Of a stretch of 64,000 nt of DNA, positions 8,671 through 16,943 are shown piece after piece. Position 1 is the stretch's first letter. Each line of letters opens with the position of its first letter. This DNA is from Alphaproteobacteria bacterium (lineage in GTDB: Bacteria; Pseudomonadota; Alphaproteobacteria; Ferrovibrionales; Ferrovibrionaceae). The notes beneath the pieces were generated by a model. It worked only from the letters and a program-made list of their open reading frames with translations, made no database searches and was not told the origin of the DNA. Location of the stretch: NCBI GenBank assembly GCA_017307375.1, contig JAFKFH010000009.1:1-64000 (forward strand), read 5' to 3'. The translations under genes and the position numbers were made by a program.

Positions 8671-8688
8671 TTTTCTGATATATGAAAA
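8671..8688. promoter_or_regulatory. Candidate IclR operator (TTTTC-N8-GAAAA)
   Basis: In the 90-bp gap between divergent starts at 8652 and 8743, TTTTC (8671-8675) and GAAAA (8684-8688) form a short inverted repeat around eight AT-rich bases. The position suits an IclR-type regulator controlling the hydroxylase-ligase operon and itself. The repeat is short, so the call is weak. Confidence 0.35.
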
Positions 8689-8742
8689 ACATTTTATATG
8701 ATGCAAAATCAAGTCGGAAAAGACGACGGGAGGAAAATGGCG

Positions 8743-9543
8743 ATGGCAGCACGCGACGACGACGACGGACATGGCGGCATCCAGTCGCTCGATCTGGCGC
8801 TGGGCCTGTTGCGGGTGCTGGCCGAGCAGCCGGGGCCGGTCGGCCTGTCAGACCTTGCACGGCTCGCCGGCATGCCGCCGTCCAAGGCACATCGCTATCT
8901 CGCAAGCTTCGCCCATGCCGGGCTGGTGACCCAGCGCGGCCGGTCCGGGCGCTATGATCTGGGCAAGGGCGCGGTCGAGCTGGGGCTGGCCGCGATGGCG
9001 CGCTTCGATCTGGTCAATCGCGCGGCCGACCGGCTGGAAGACCTGGTCGAGGCGACCGGGGCCGCCGCGCTTCTGGCGGTATGGGGCAATGCCGGGCCGA
9101 CGGTCGTGCGCTGGCAGCGGACGGCCAGTTTCGTCTTCACCTCGCTGGGCCTGGGCACCACCCTGCCGCTGCTGAATTCCGCCACCGGCCGCATCTTCCT
9201 CGCCTTCGCGCCCAAGCGGATGGTGACGCCGATGGCCGATCAGGAACTGGCGCGGGCCGCCCGGCTGAAGCTGTCCTGGCCGGATCTGGCGCCGACGCGA
9301 CCGGCCCTGGCAAGGCTGGTCGACGGGGTGAAGGCCAAGGGCCATGCGGCGGTCGACGGCCGCTTCATTCCCGGGCTGAACGCGATCAGCGCCCCGGTCC
9401 TGAACTGGCAGGGCGAAGCCGAGGCCGCCCTGACCATCACCAGCCCCGATCCCGGCGTCCTCGACGAGGCCGGCCAGGCGCTGAGCCTGCTGCGCGATGC
9501 CTGCCGCGACCTGTCGGTGATCAGCCCGGAAGCAGGTCGCTGA
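8743..9543 (+). CDS. IclR family transcriptional regulator
   Basis: A 266-residue IclR-type regulator with an N-terminal winged helix (GIQSLDLALGLLRVLAEQ and LARLAGMPPSKAHRYLASF) and a C-terminal ligand-binding domain (LATGAAALLAVWGNAGPTVV-like core, then GLNAISAPVLNWQGEAEAALTI). In-frame starts exist at 8698, 8701 and 8737; I choose ATG 8743 because ACGGGAGG lies at ideal spacing upstream. It is divergent from the aryl-CoA hydroxylase/ligase operon and is the likely regulator of it. Its 3' end overlaps the convergent MarR gene by 23 bases. Confidence 0.88.
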   Translation: MAARDDDDGHGGIQSLDLALGLLRVLAEQPGPVGLSDLARLAGMPPSKAHRYLASFAHAGLVTQRGRSGRYDLGKGAVELGLAAMARFDLVNRAADRLEDLVEATGAAALLAVWGNAGPTVVRWQRTASFVFTSLGLGTTLPLLNSATGRIFLAFAPKRMVTPMADQELARAARLKLSWPDLAPTRPALARLVDGVKAKGHAAVDGRFIPGLNAISAPVLNWQGEAEAALTITSPDPGVLDEAGQALSLLRDACRDLSVISPEAGR

Positions 9544-10018
9544 CCCAGCGGCGGTCCTCGGGCCGCATCATCGCCTCGAGCGTCCGCCAGAAGCCCTGGA
9601 GATCGCCGGGCGACACGCGATCATAGGCGGCGGCGATCATTTTGAACTGGGCCTGGGCGACCCGGTCGTAGAGCCGCATGCCCTTCGGCGTGACGAAATG
9701 GCCACGACGCCGGCGGTCGGCGGTATCGAGGCGCTGAACGATCAGTTCCTGCGCCATCAGCTCCTTCAGCGGCCGGGCCAGGCCCTGATTGGTGACGCGC
9801 AGGATCGACAGGATGTCGTTGACGGTGATGCCGGGATGGCGCGCCGCCAGGTAGAGAATGCGGTGATGCGACCGGCTTAGGCCGTGTTCGGCCAGCACGG
9901 CATCGGCCACCGCCGCCATCTCCATATGCGTATAGAAGACGAGCTCGAGGCCACGGCGCCAAGCGACCTCGTCGTCGGACGGCGGATCGGCGGGCTCAGG
10001 CTGGCGGGCGCGGGTCAT
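9521..10018 (-). CDS. MarR family transcriptional regulator
   Basis: A 165-residue MarR-type dimeric winged-helix protein. The recognition region is GITVNDILSILRVTNQGLARPLKELMAQ and the wing contains RLDTADRRRRGHFVTPKG, where the D-R pair is the family hallmark. It is 27 bases downstream of the CoA ligase gene on the same strand, so it is probably the last gene of the transporter-ligase operon that starts at 16011. MarR proteins in such operons often sense aryl-CoA thioesters; that is inference here. The AT-rich palindrome at 16081-16103 in front of the operon is a plausible binding site. Confidence 0.88.
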   Translation of the reverse strand: MTRARQPEPADPPSDDEVAWRRGLELVFYTHMEMAAVADAVLAEHGLSRSHHRILYLAARHPGITVNDILSILRVTNQGLARPLKELMAQELIVQRLDTADRRRRGHFVTPKGMRLYDRVAQAQFKMIAAAYDRVSPGDLQGFWRTLEAMMRPEDRRWVSDLLPG

Positions 10019-10045
10019 CTGCCTTCCTTAGCCGCAAATCCCGCC

Positions 10046-11590
10046 CTAGACCAGCCGCGTCCTTCCGGCCCAGAAATGTTCGCGGATCTTGCGCTTCAGC
10101 ACCTTGCCGACCGCCGAACGCGGCAGGGCCGTCCAGATCTCGACGGCCTTCGGTGCCTTCACCGGGCCAAGCCGCGCCCGGCACAGCGCGATCAGCTCGC
10201 CCGGCTCGACCGACTGGCCGGGCTTCAGCTCGACACAGGCGGTGACCGCCTCGCCCCATTTCTCGTCGGGCGCGCCGACGACCGCGCAATCCTGCACCGC
10301 GGGATGCGACCAGATCACCTGCTCGATCTCGGAGGGAAAGACGTTGAACCCACCGGAGATGATCATGTCGCGCTTGCGGTCGACAATGTAGATGTAGCCG
10401 TCGGGGTCGGCATAGCCGATGTCGGAGGTGTGGTGCCATCCGTGTTCGGACGCCGCGGCGGTGGCCTCGGGGTTTCTGTAGTACTCCTTCATCACCAGCG
10501 GCCCGCGCACCACGATCTCGCCGGCCTCGCCCGGCGGCAGCAGCCGTCCGTCATCGGCCATGATCGCCACCTCGGTCAGCAGGGTCGAGCGTCCGCAGCT
10601 GGCCAGCCGCTTTTCCCGCGCCGGATCGCCGAGCACGTCGTGGTCGGCCGGGGTCAGGCAGGTGCACAGCATCGGCGCCTCGGCCTGGCCGAAGGTCTGG
10701 GCCATGACCGGGCCGAAGGCCTGGACCGCCTCCTTCAGTTTCTCGACCGACATCGGGGCGGCGGCGTAGATGAAGTAGTCGAGCGACGAGTAGTCGTGGC
10801 GCCCGAGATCGGGATGCGCCAGCAGCATGTAGATCGCGGTGGGTGGCAGGAACAGATGCGTCACGCGGTATCGCTCGATCGCCTCCATCACGGCCTTGGC
10901 GTCGAACCCCGGCAGGATCACCTGGGTCGCGCCCGACGCCATCAGCATCAGCGCGACGCCGCCGGCGGCATGGGTCATCGGGGCGATCACCAGATGTACC
11001 GGCGGCTTCCTGACCGGCAGCGCGCAATGGAGGTTGGCGATCATCGTCATCCAGGTCAGGTTGGTCCAGACCGCGCCCTTGGACAGACCGGTCGTGCCGC
11101 CGGTCGGGAACACCGCGGCCAGCGCGTCGAGCCCCAGGCCGAGATCGGACGGCGCCCTGTCGGCCACCCCGGCCGTCAGGGCGGACAGCGTCCCCTCGCC
11201 CTCGCCGTCCATCCGGATCAGACGGATCGCCGGAACCTCGGCCACATAGGCCTCGACCTGGGCAGAGAACGAGCCGTGATAGAATAGGTATTCGACATCG
11301 AACGCCCGCAGGATATGCACATTTTCCTCGATGCCGTTCTTGGCGTTGAGCGGCGTCCAGGCGGCCCCCGCGCGCAAGAGGCCGAGAATGCATTCGAAGG
11401 CCACGGCAAGATTGGGCGAGAACACCGCCACCTTGGTCGCGGGCTGGCAGCCGGCCGCGATCAGGCCGTTGGCGATGCGATGGCTATGCGCCTGCACCTG
11501 CGCGTAGCTGCGCGTGCCGGTTTCGTCGATCAGGAACGCGCGCCCGGGATCACGATCGGCGGAACGGTCGAAATAGTCGATCAATCGCAT
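10046..11590 (-). CDS. AMP-dependent acyl-CoA ligase
   Basis: A 514-residue acyl/aryl-CoA synthetase of the ANL superfamily: P-loop FPTGGTTGLSKGAVW, GQAEAPMLC as the A5-type motif, TSDIGYADPDGYIYIVDRK as the hinge region, and LPRSAVGKVLKRKIRE with the catalytic lysine. It more closely resembles fatty-acyl or feruloyl-type ligases than the benzoate ligase at 5951. ATG at 11590 immediately follows the stop of the LivF gene (one base between), so it is co-transcribed with the Liv transporter. The transporter therefore probably imports the acid that this enzyme activates. The substrate cannot be read from the sequence. Confidence 0.88.
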   Translation of the reverse strand: MRLIDYFDRSADRDPGRAFLIDETGTRSYAQVQAHSHRIANGLIAAGCQPATKVAVFSPNLAVAFECILGLLRAGAAWTPLNAKNGIEENVHILRAFDVEYLFYHGSFSAQVEAYVAEVPAIRLIRMDGEGEGTLSALTAGVADRAPSDLGLGLDALAAVFPTGGTTGLSKGAVWTNLTWMTMIANLHCALPVRKPPVHLVIAPMTHAAGGVALMLMASGATQVILPGFDAKAVMEAIERYRVTHLFLPPTAIYMLLAHPDLGRHDYSSLDYFIYAAAPMSVEKLKEAVQAFGPVMAQTFGQAEAPMLCTCLTPADHDVLGDPAREKRLASCGRSTLLTEVAIMADDGRLLPPGEAGEIVVRGPLVMKEYYRNPEATAAASEHGWHHTSDIGYADPDGYIYIVDRKRDMIISGGFNVFPSEIEQVIWSHPAVQDCAVVGAPDEKWGEAVTACVELKPGQSVEPGELIALCRARLGPVKAPKAVEIWTALPRSAVGKVLKRKIREHFWAGRTRLV

Positions 11591-11591
11591 G

Positions 11592-12283
<692 letters not shown>

Positions 12284-12284
<1 letters not shown>

Positions 12285-13039
12285 CAGGCGGCCTCGCCGT
12301 CGCCGAGATAGGCACGGCGCACGGTGGGATCGGCCCGCACGCTGGCCGGATCGCCGCGCATCAGCACCTGGCCCGCCATCATCACCACGATCTCGTCGGA
12401 CAACGCCATCACCACGTCCATGTTATGCTCGATCAGCAGCACTGTGCGGCCGCGGCGAACGCGGTCGATCAGCGCCACGGTCGCGGCCAGCTCCTGCCGG
12501 CCGACGCCGGCCAGCGGTTCGTCGAGCAGCAGGACACGGGGCTCGGCCATCAGCGTCAGGCCGAGTTCCAGCGCCCGCTGGCGGCCATGGCTCAGCCGGC
12601 CGACCGGCTGGTCCAGCATGTCGGCCAGGCCCACCATCTCGGCCATCGCCCTCGCCTGCGCCGCCAGCTCCGGCCAGGCCGCGGCCGGCCGCCAGAACGG
12701 CTGCAGCCGGAAGCGATGGGCCTGGGCGCCGATCCGCAGGTTCTGCTCGACCGTCATGTCGGGAAAGATGTTGATGATCTGGAAGCTGCGGCCGAGCCCC
12801 GCCCGCGCGCGCGCATGGGCCGGCAACCCGGTAATGTCGCGGCCGTCGAGCGCGATGGTGCCGGCGGCCAGCGCGACCCGGCCGCTCAGCGCATTGATCA
12901 ACGTCGTCTTGCCCGCCCCATTCGGCCCGATCAGGGCGATGGTCGCGCCGGCGGCGACGTCGAGGCTGACCCCGGAGAGGGCGGTGAAGTCGCCGAAGCG
13001 GACCGTCACGTCGCGGCAGGACAGTGCCGGGGCGGTCAT
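12284..13039 (-). CDS. livG: Liv-type ABC transporter ATP-binding protein LivG
   Basis: A 251-residue ABC ATPase with Walker A GPNGAGKTT, the LivG-specific segment GLGRSFQIINIFPDMTVEQN, a signature written LSHGRQRALELGLTLM, and Walker B VLLLDEPLAGV followed by LLIEHNMDVVM. LSHGRQR is a mild departure from the usual LSxGxQ but keeps the key Ser and Gly. An uninterrupted frame continues upstream to 14059, but those codons are the antisense-free shadow of the LivM gene; ATG 13039 sits in a four-base ATGA overlap with the LivM stop and begins the family N-terminus. It pairs with LivF. Confidence 0.93.
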
Positions 13040-13962
13040 GCGCGGGCCTTCCACAGGCCGGCGATACCCCGCGGCAGGTAAAGCGTGCAGAGGATGATGA
13101 TCAGGCCGATCAGGCCATAGGTGTGTTGGGTATAAAGCGACAGCCATTCCCGCAGCGCCTCGACCAGGACGACGCCGAGCACCGGGCCGATCAGCGTGCC
13201 GCTGCCGCCCAGCACCGCCATGATCACGACATCGCCGGAAATGCGCCAGCCGAGCGTCTGGGGCCCGGCATACATCATCAGCCCGGCGAGCAGGGCGCCG
13301 GCAAGGCCCGAGAAGGCGCCCGATACCGTCACCGCGATCAGCCTGTGCAGCGCAACATCGAGACCGAGCTGGCCGGCCCGGACCGGATTCTGCCGCACCG
13401 CCAGCAGCGCCTGCCCCAGCGGCGAGCGGCGCAGCAGGCCGCAGGCGAGCAAGGTGAGCAGGAACAGCGCGAGGACGACCCAGTAGAAATGGCGGTTTTC
13501 GAAGAAGTCGACGCCGAACCAGTCGGGGCGCGGCACTCCGGGCAGGCCGTCGACCCCGCCGGACAGGCCGCGCAGCCGCGTCGTCATGATCAGCGAGACG
13601 AGTTCGCCGAGCATCAGGGTCATCAGCGCGAAGAACAGCCCGGAAACGCGGGTCGCGAGCGCGGCGAAGGCCAGCGCCAGGACGGCGCCCATCAGCATCG
13701 CCGCGGCAAGGCCGGTACCGAAGCCGGCCCCGCCCCGCTGCATGGTCCAGGCGGCGGCATAGGCCCCCATGCCGAAGAAGGCGGCATGGCCGAACGACAG
13801 CAGTCCGGTCAGCCCGAAGCTGATGTCGTAGCCCAGCGCGAAGATCGACCAGATCATCACCAGCATCGCGAAATAGAGGGTGCCGTCGTCGGGCCAGAGG
13901 AGACGCACGCTCAGCGCCACCGCGCCCAGCGTCAGGGCGGCAAGGGTTTCGCGTGCGATCAT
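13036..13962 (-). CDS. livM: Liv-type ABC transporter permease LivM
   Basis: A 308-residue inner-membrane permease with eight to ten predicted hydrophobic segments. The stretch FALGYDISFGLTGLLSFGHA, then FFGMGAYAAAW, is the LivM/LivH core signature, and GRPARGxAGL-like cytoplasmic loop residues (RRSPLGQALLAVRQNP) are the coupling helix region for the ATPases. ATG 13962 overlaps the LivH stop as ATGA. It forms the translocation channel with LivH. Confidence 0.92.
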   Translation of the reverse strand: MIARETLAALTLGAVALSVRLLWPDDGTLYFAMLVMIWSIFALGYDISFGLTGLLSFGHAAFFGMGAYAAAWTMQRGGAGFGTGLAAAMLMGAVLALAFAALATRVSGLFFALMTLMLGELVSLIMTTRLRGLSGGVDGLPGVPRPDWFGVDFFENRHFYWVVLALFLLTLLACGLLRRSPLGQALLAVRQNPVRAGQLGLDVALHRLIAVTVSGAFSGLAGALLAGLMMYAGPQTLGWRISGDVVIMAVLGGSGTLIGPVLGVVLVEALREWLSLYTQHTYGLIGLIIILCTLYLPRGIAGLWKARA

Positions 13963-14816
13963 GCCAGACGCTCCTTGGCCGCGAACAGGCCCTGCGGCCG
14001 GACCAGCAGCACGGCGAGCAGCACCACATAGGTCGCGATATCGATCCATTCCGGGGCATAGAGCTGGCCGAAGGCCCGGGTCATGCCGATCAGCAGCGCG
14101 CCGAACACGGCGCCCTTGATATTGCCCAGCCCGCCGATGACGACGACGATGAAGCAGTCGAGAATGATGGTGAAACCCATGCTGAGCTGGATCGGGAGCA
14201 GCGGGCCGGCAATCGTCCCGCCGATGCCGGCGAGGCCCGCGCCCAGCGCGAATACCAGGCTGCGCACCAGGTTGACGTCGATGCCGAGAGTTGCCGCCAT
14301 CGTCGGATTGACGCTGGCGGCGCGCAGGACCAGGCCGAGCTTCGTCCGTTCGATACCGAAGAACAGCGCGGCGATGACCGCCGCGCCGAAGCCGATGACG
14401 AAGAGGCGGTATCTGGCAATGTCGCTGCCGAACAGCGCGACACTGCCGGTCAGGCCGGGCGGCGGGGTCAGGTGGCGATAGTCGAGCCCCCAGACGACGC
14501 GCACGACTTCCTCGATGACCAGGATCAGGCCGAAGGTCGCCAGCAGCTGGAATTCATGGGTGCGCGGATAGAGCGGCCGCAGGGTGAGGCGTTCGATCGC
14601 CAGCCCGGCTGCGGCAAGACAGAGCGGGCTGACGATCAGCGCGGGCCAGAACGAGCCGAAGGTCGCATGCGCCTGGAACGCCAGATAGGCGCCGAGCATG
14701 TAGAGCGCGCCATGGGCGAAATTGATCACCCCGAGCATGCCGAAGATCAGGGTGAGGCCCGCCGCCAGCAGGAACAGCAGCATGCTGATGCTGAGGCCGA
14801 TGATCAGGGTGGACAT
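13959..14816 (-). CDS. livH: Liv-type ABC transporter permease LivH
   Basis: A 285-residue permease of the LivH type, recognised by GLTLIFGMLGVINFAHGA at the N-terminus and the central GLVLRAASVNPTMAATLGID, the loop that contacts the ATPases, followed by GAVFGALLIGMTRAFGQ near the end. It is 19 bases downstream of the binding-protein gene and overlaps the LivM start. Length and helix count are normal for the family. Confidence 0.92.
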   Translation of the reverse strand: MSTLIIGLSISMLLFLLAAGLTLIFGMLGVINFAHGALYMLGAYLAFQAHATFGSFWPALIVSPLCLAAAGLAIERLTLRPLYPRTHEFQLLATFGLILVIEEVVRVVWGLDYRHLTPPPGLTGSVALFGSDIARYRLFVIGFGAAVIAALFFGIERTKLGLVLRAASVNPTMAATLGIDVNLVRSLVFALGAGLAGIGGTIAGPLLPIQLSMGFTIILDCFIVVVIGGLGNIKGAVFGALLIGMTRAFGQLYAPEWIDIATYVVLLAVLLVRPQGLFAAKERLA

Positions 14817-14835
14817 CGCGACGGGCCCCGGCCGG

Positions 14836-16011
14836 TCAGGAACAGGGCTTGAACAAAGTCTCGGCCCCGAAGGTTTCGGTGATCTTCATCGTCACCGGCG
14901 GCAGTTCGCCGGTGCCGGCGACGGCCGTGCCGAACAGGCCGATCTGCGAGGCCTGGTTGTCGCACCTGCGCATCTTCTTCACGCCCTCGACCGAATCGAA
15001 GCGCGTCGAATTGGCGAAGGCGTCGACCCATTTTTCCTTGTCCCAGCCGCCCGTCGTCTCGACGGTATCGAGCCACCAGGAGAGGCCGTCATAGGCTTCG
15101 CCGGCATACTGGCTGGGATATTCGTTGTACTTGGCGCGATAGGCGGCGACGAACTTCTGGTTGCGCGGGCTGCGCTCGGTGAAGTGGTAGCGCAACGTCG
15201 AGTTGATGCCGATCGAGCCCGGCCCGACCGCCTGGCCGAGCGTCTCGTCCATCAGCATCGTGCCGAACACCTTCATCTTGTCCTTGATGCCGACATCGGC
15301 GCCCTGCTTCAGCGAGGTCACGACGTCGCCGCCGACCACCAGCAGCATCAGCCCGTCCGCCCCGGACTTCGATGCCTTGTCCAGCAGGATCGAATAATCC
15401 TTGGTGCCGATGGGGGTAAAATCCTCGCCGGCGATCGCGATGTTCTTGGTGGCCAGGTCGGCCTTCAGCGCCGTCCACATGTCGCGGCCGACCTGATAGT
15501 CGGCAACGATGCCGTAGACCTTGGCGATCTTCTGGCGCCGGGCGAACTCGCCGATCATCGCGTTTTCCATCGCCACCGAATTCGAGGTGCGGAAGGCGTA
15601 GCGGGTCTTGTCGGCGCCGGTGATGCGGTCGTCGGCCGACAGGGTGACGATATGCGGCACCTTGCGCTGCTCGGTCAGCTTCATCATGGCGAGCGTGGAG
15701 CCCGAGGAGACTTCGCCGAAGATCGTGTGAACGCCCTGCGACAGAAGACGCGTCGTCTTCTGCACCGCCACCTGGGTCGAGGTTTCGGAATCCTCCCAGA
15801 TCACCTGGATCGGCTTGCCCAGCACCTTGTTGTCGCGCTCTTCCAGCGCGATGACGGCGCCGCGCCGCATGTTCTCGCCGACGATGCCGAAGGCACCGCT
15901 GAGCGGCAGCACACCACCGATCTTGAAGCTGTCCTGCGCCATGGCGGGACCGACACAGGCCATCAGCGTCGCGACCGTCGCGGCCGCGATCCCGGAGACA
16001 CGCATGCGCAT
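14836..16011 (-). CDS. Liv-type periplasmic substrate-binding protein
   Basis: A 391-residue ABC binding protein with a Sec signal peptide (MRMRVSGIAAATVATLMA, cleavage after PAMA) and the mature start QDSFKIGGVLPLSGAFG. The Peripla_BP_6 fold is shown by GAVIALEERDNKVLGKPI, the DSETSTQVAVQ segment and AGEAYDGLSWW near the end. Two cysteines lie in the last 40 residues (CDNQASQIG and the terminal KPCS), possibly a disulfide. ATG 16011 follows GGGAGGAAA; the frame is open to 16074 but has no ribosome site there. It is the first gene of the SBP-H-M-G-F-ligase-MarR operon, and its 5' region carries two strong palindromes. Confidence 0.92.
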   Translation of the reverse strand: MRMRVSGIAAATVATLMACVGPAMAQDSFKIGGVLPLSGAFGIVGENMRRGAVIALEERDNKVLGKPIQVIWEDSETSTQVAVQKTTRLLSQGVHTIFGEVSSGSTLAMMKLTEQRKVPHIVTLSADDRITGADKTRYAFRTSNSVAMENAMIGEFARRQKIAKVYGIVADYQVGRDMWTALKADLATKNIAIAGEDFTPIGTKDYSILLDKASKSGADGLMLLVVGGDVVTSLKQGADVGIKDKMKVFGTMLMDETLGQAVGPGSIGINSTLRYHFTERSPRNQKFVAAYRAKYNEYPSQYAGEAYDGLSWWLDTVETTGGWDKEKWVDAFANSTRFDSVEGVKKMRRCDNQASQIGLFGTAVAGTGELPPVTMKITETFGAETLFKPCS

Positions 16012-16032
16012 GTCCGTTTCCTCCCATTTTCT

Positions 16033-16054
16033 CGACCAGTCAGGTGACTGGTCG
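16033..16054. promoter_or_regulatory. 22-bp near-perfect palindrome, candidate operator
   Basis: CGACCAGTCA, two bases GG, then TGACTGGTCG: two perfect 10-base arms, 22 bases upstream of the binding-protein start codon and just 5' of its ribosome site. A protein bound here would block transcription, or the transcript would fold over the leader. Arm length and GC composition are typical of a TetR-type operator. No TetR gene is adjacent. Confidence 0.6.
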
Positions 16055-16080
16055 CAATCGCATTTATCACGCAATATCTA

Positions 16081-16103
16081 TTATAACAATAATGTTGTTA
16101 TAA
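16081..16103. promoter_or_regulatory. AT-rich 23-bp palindrome, candidate MarR operator
   Basis: TTATAACAA, five bases TAATG, then TTGTTATAA: perfect 9-base arms in a very AT-rich stretch of an otherwise GC-rich window, 70 bases upstream of the binding-protein start. It probably overlaps the promoter of the Liv/ligase operon. Size, symmetry and composition fit MarR-family sites, and a MarR gene closes this operon. Confidence 0.6.
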
Positions 16104-16473
16104 AAATCCAATCACGCCGATGCGCGACCCGGATCGCGGGCCTCGGCACAAGCATCAAGGTCTCGAGGAAGTGGCGGGCCCGCCTGTGTGGCCAATATGG
16201 GGGAGGAGCGGCGGGCCCGGCCAAAGTCTTTGGTCGACGGGATCGTCCGTCGACCGGATCGTTAGCGACGCGGTCTTGGTGACCGTGCGCCCCTAATGAT
16301 TATCCCTTTGGACTACCGCTGCCAACCGCTGATTGTCCGGAAGGCGAAGATTCTACATTCGTTCAGCGACAGAGGCGGTTGGAACCATCGAGGCGGTGGA
16401 GCGCTTAGCGCCGCTGTCGATCATCGGGTAAGATACCGGTCATCGCGTCGCAACAGCCTGAGAGGCATCCTGC
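16104..16473. other. Gene-free, palindrome-rich spacer
   Basis: No convincing gene, tRNA or mobile element is seen here. The segment 16173-16255 holds several overlapping dyads: GGCGGGCCCGCC (16173-16184), a partial copy GGCGGGCCCG (16210-16219), CCAAAGTCTTTGG (16221-16233) and the stem GGTCGACGG / CCGTCGACC with a six-base loop (16232-16255). None is followed by a T-run. The region may be a REP-like element, a structured leader or small RNA; the sequence does not decide. The last 60 bases supply the ribosome site for the small membrane gene at 16474. Confidence 0.6.
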
Positions 16474-16668
16474 GTGTTCAATCTGGGTTCGTCGTACAGC
16501 GGCATCTTCGGCCTGATCGTGCTGATCGCCGACGTCTATGCCATCGTCAAGATCGTGCAGTCGGGCGCCTCGACCGGATCCAAGGTGGTCTGGATCGTGG
16601 TGATCCTGCTGCTGCCCGTCCTCGGCTTCATCCTGTGGCTGCTGTTCGGGCCGGCATCGCGACGGTGA
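16474..16668 (+). CDS. Small PLDc_N-type membrane protein
   Basis: A 64-residue protein starting at GTG 16474 behind GAGAGG. It has two hydrophobic helices; the second, KVVWIVVILLLPVLGFILW, ends in LLFGPASRR and fits the PLDc_N domain (the membrane anchor found at the N-terminus of cardiolipin synthases and as stand-alone small proteins), with its W-x(n)-P-x-x-G-x-x-x-W/Y pattern. Its role is not known; it presumably sits in the inner membrane. It is convergent with the next small membrane gene, four bases apart. Confidence 0.75.
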   Translation: MFNLGSSYSGIFGLIVLIADVYAIVKIVQSGASTGSKVVWIVVILLLPVLGFILWLLFGPASRR

Positions 16669-16672
16669 CCGG

Positions 16673-16870
16673 TCAACGGCTGGCAAACCAGCTTGCCGCG
16701 GCGATCAGCAGAACGACGATGAACTGGAACAGCACCCGCATCCGCATCAGCCGGTTCGACCAGTTCGCGCCGAACTTGCCGCCGCGGAACAGGGCGACGA
16801 TGCCGATCAGCAGGACCAGGAAGGTAATGCCGGTAAAGACCGGAATCAGGGTGTTCAGAACCGCGCTCAT
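16673..16870 (-). CDS. HIG1-domain / twin transmembrane protein
   Basis: A 65-residue protein with two hydrophobic helices joined by FGANWSNRLMRMRVLFQ, which matches the HIG1-domain loop (SN-x-L-M-x-x-R-V-x-x-Q) found in small alphaproteobacterial and mitochondrial inner-membrane proteins associated with cytochrome oxidase. ATG at 16870 is the only sensible start. It is alone, convergent with the PLDc_N gene on one side and 73 bases downstream of the methylsuccinyl-CoA dehydrogenase gene on the other. A respiratory-complex role is known for the family in mitochondria; here it is inference. Confidence 0.8.
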   Translation of the reverse strand: MSAVLNTLIPVFTGITFLVLLIGIVALFRGGKFGANWSNRLMRMRVLFQFIVVLLIAAASWFASR

Positions 16871-16943
16871 CGCGCCAATCTAGGCTGCCGGGGGTGGCTG
16901 CGCCACCCCCATTTGAACCACAAGATCCGCCTGCCGGCGGACG

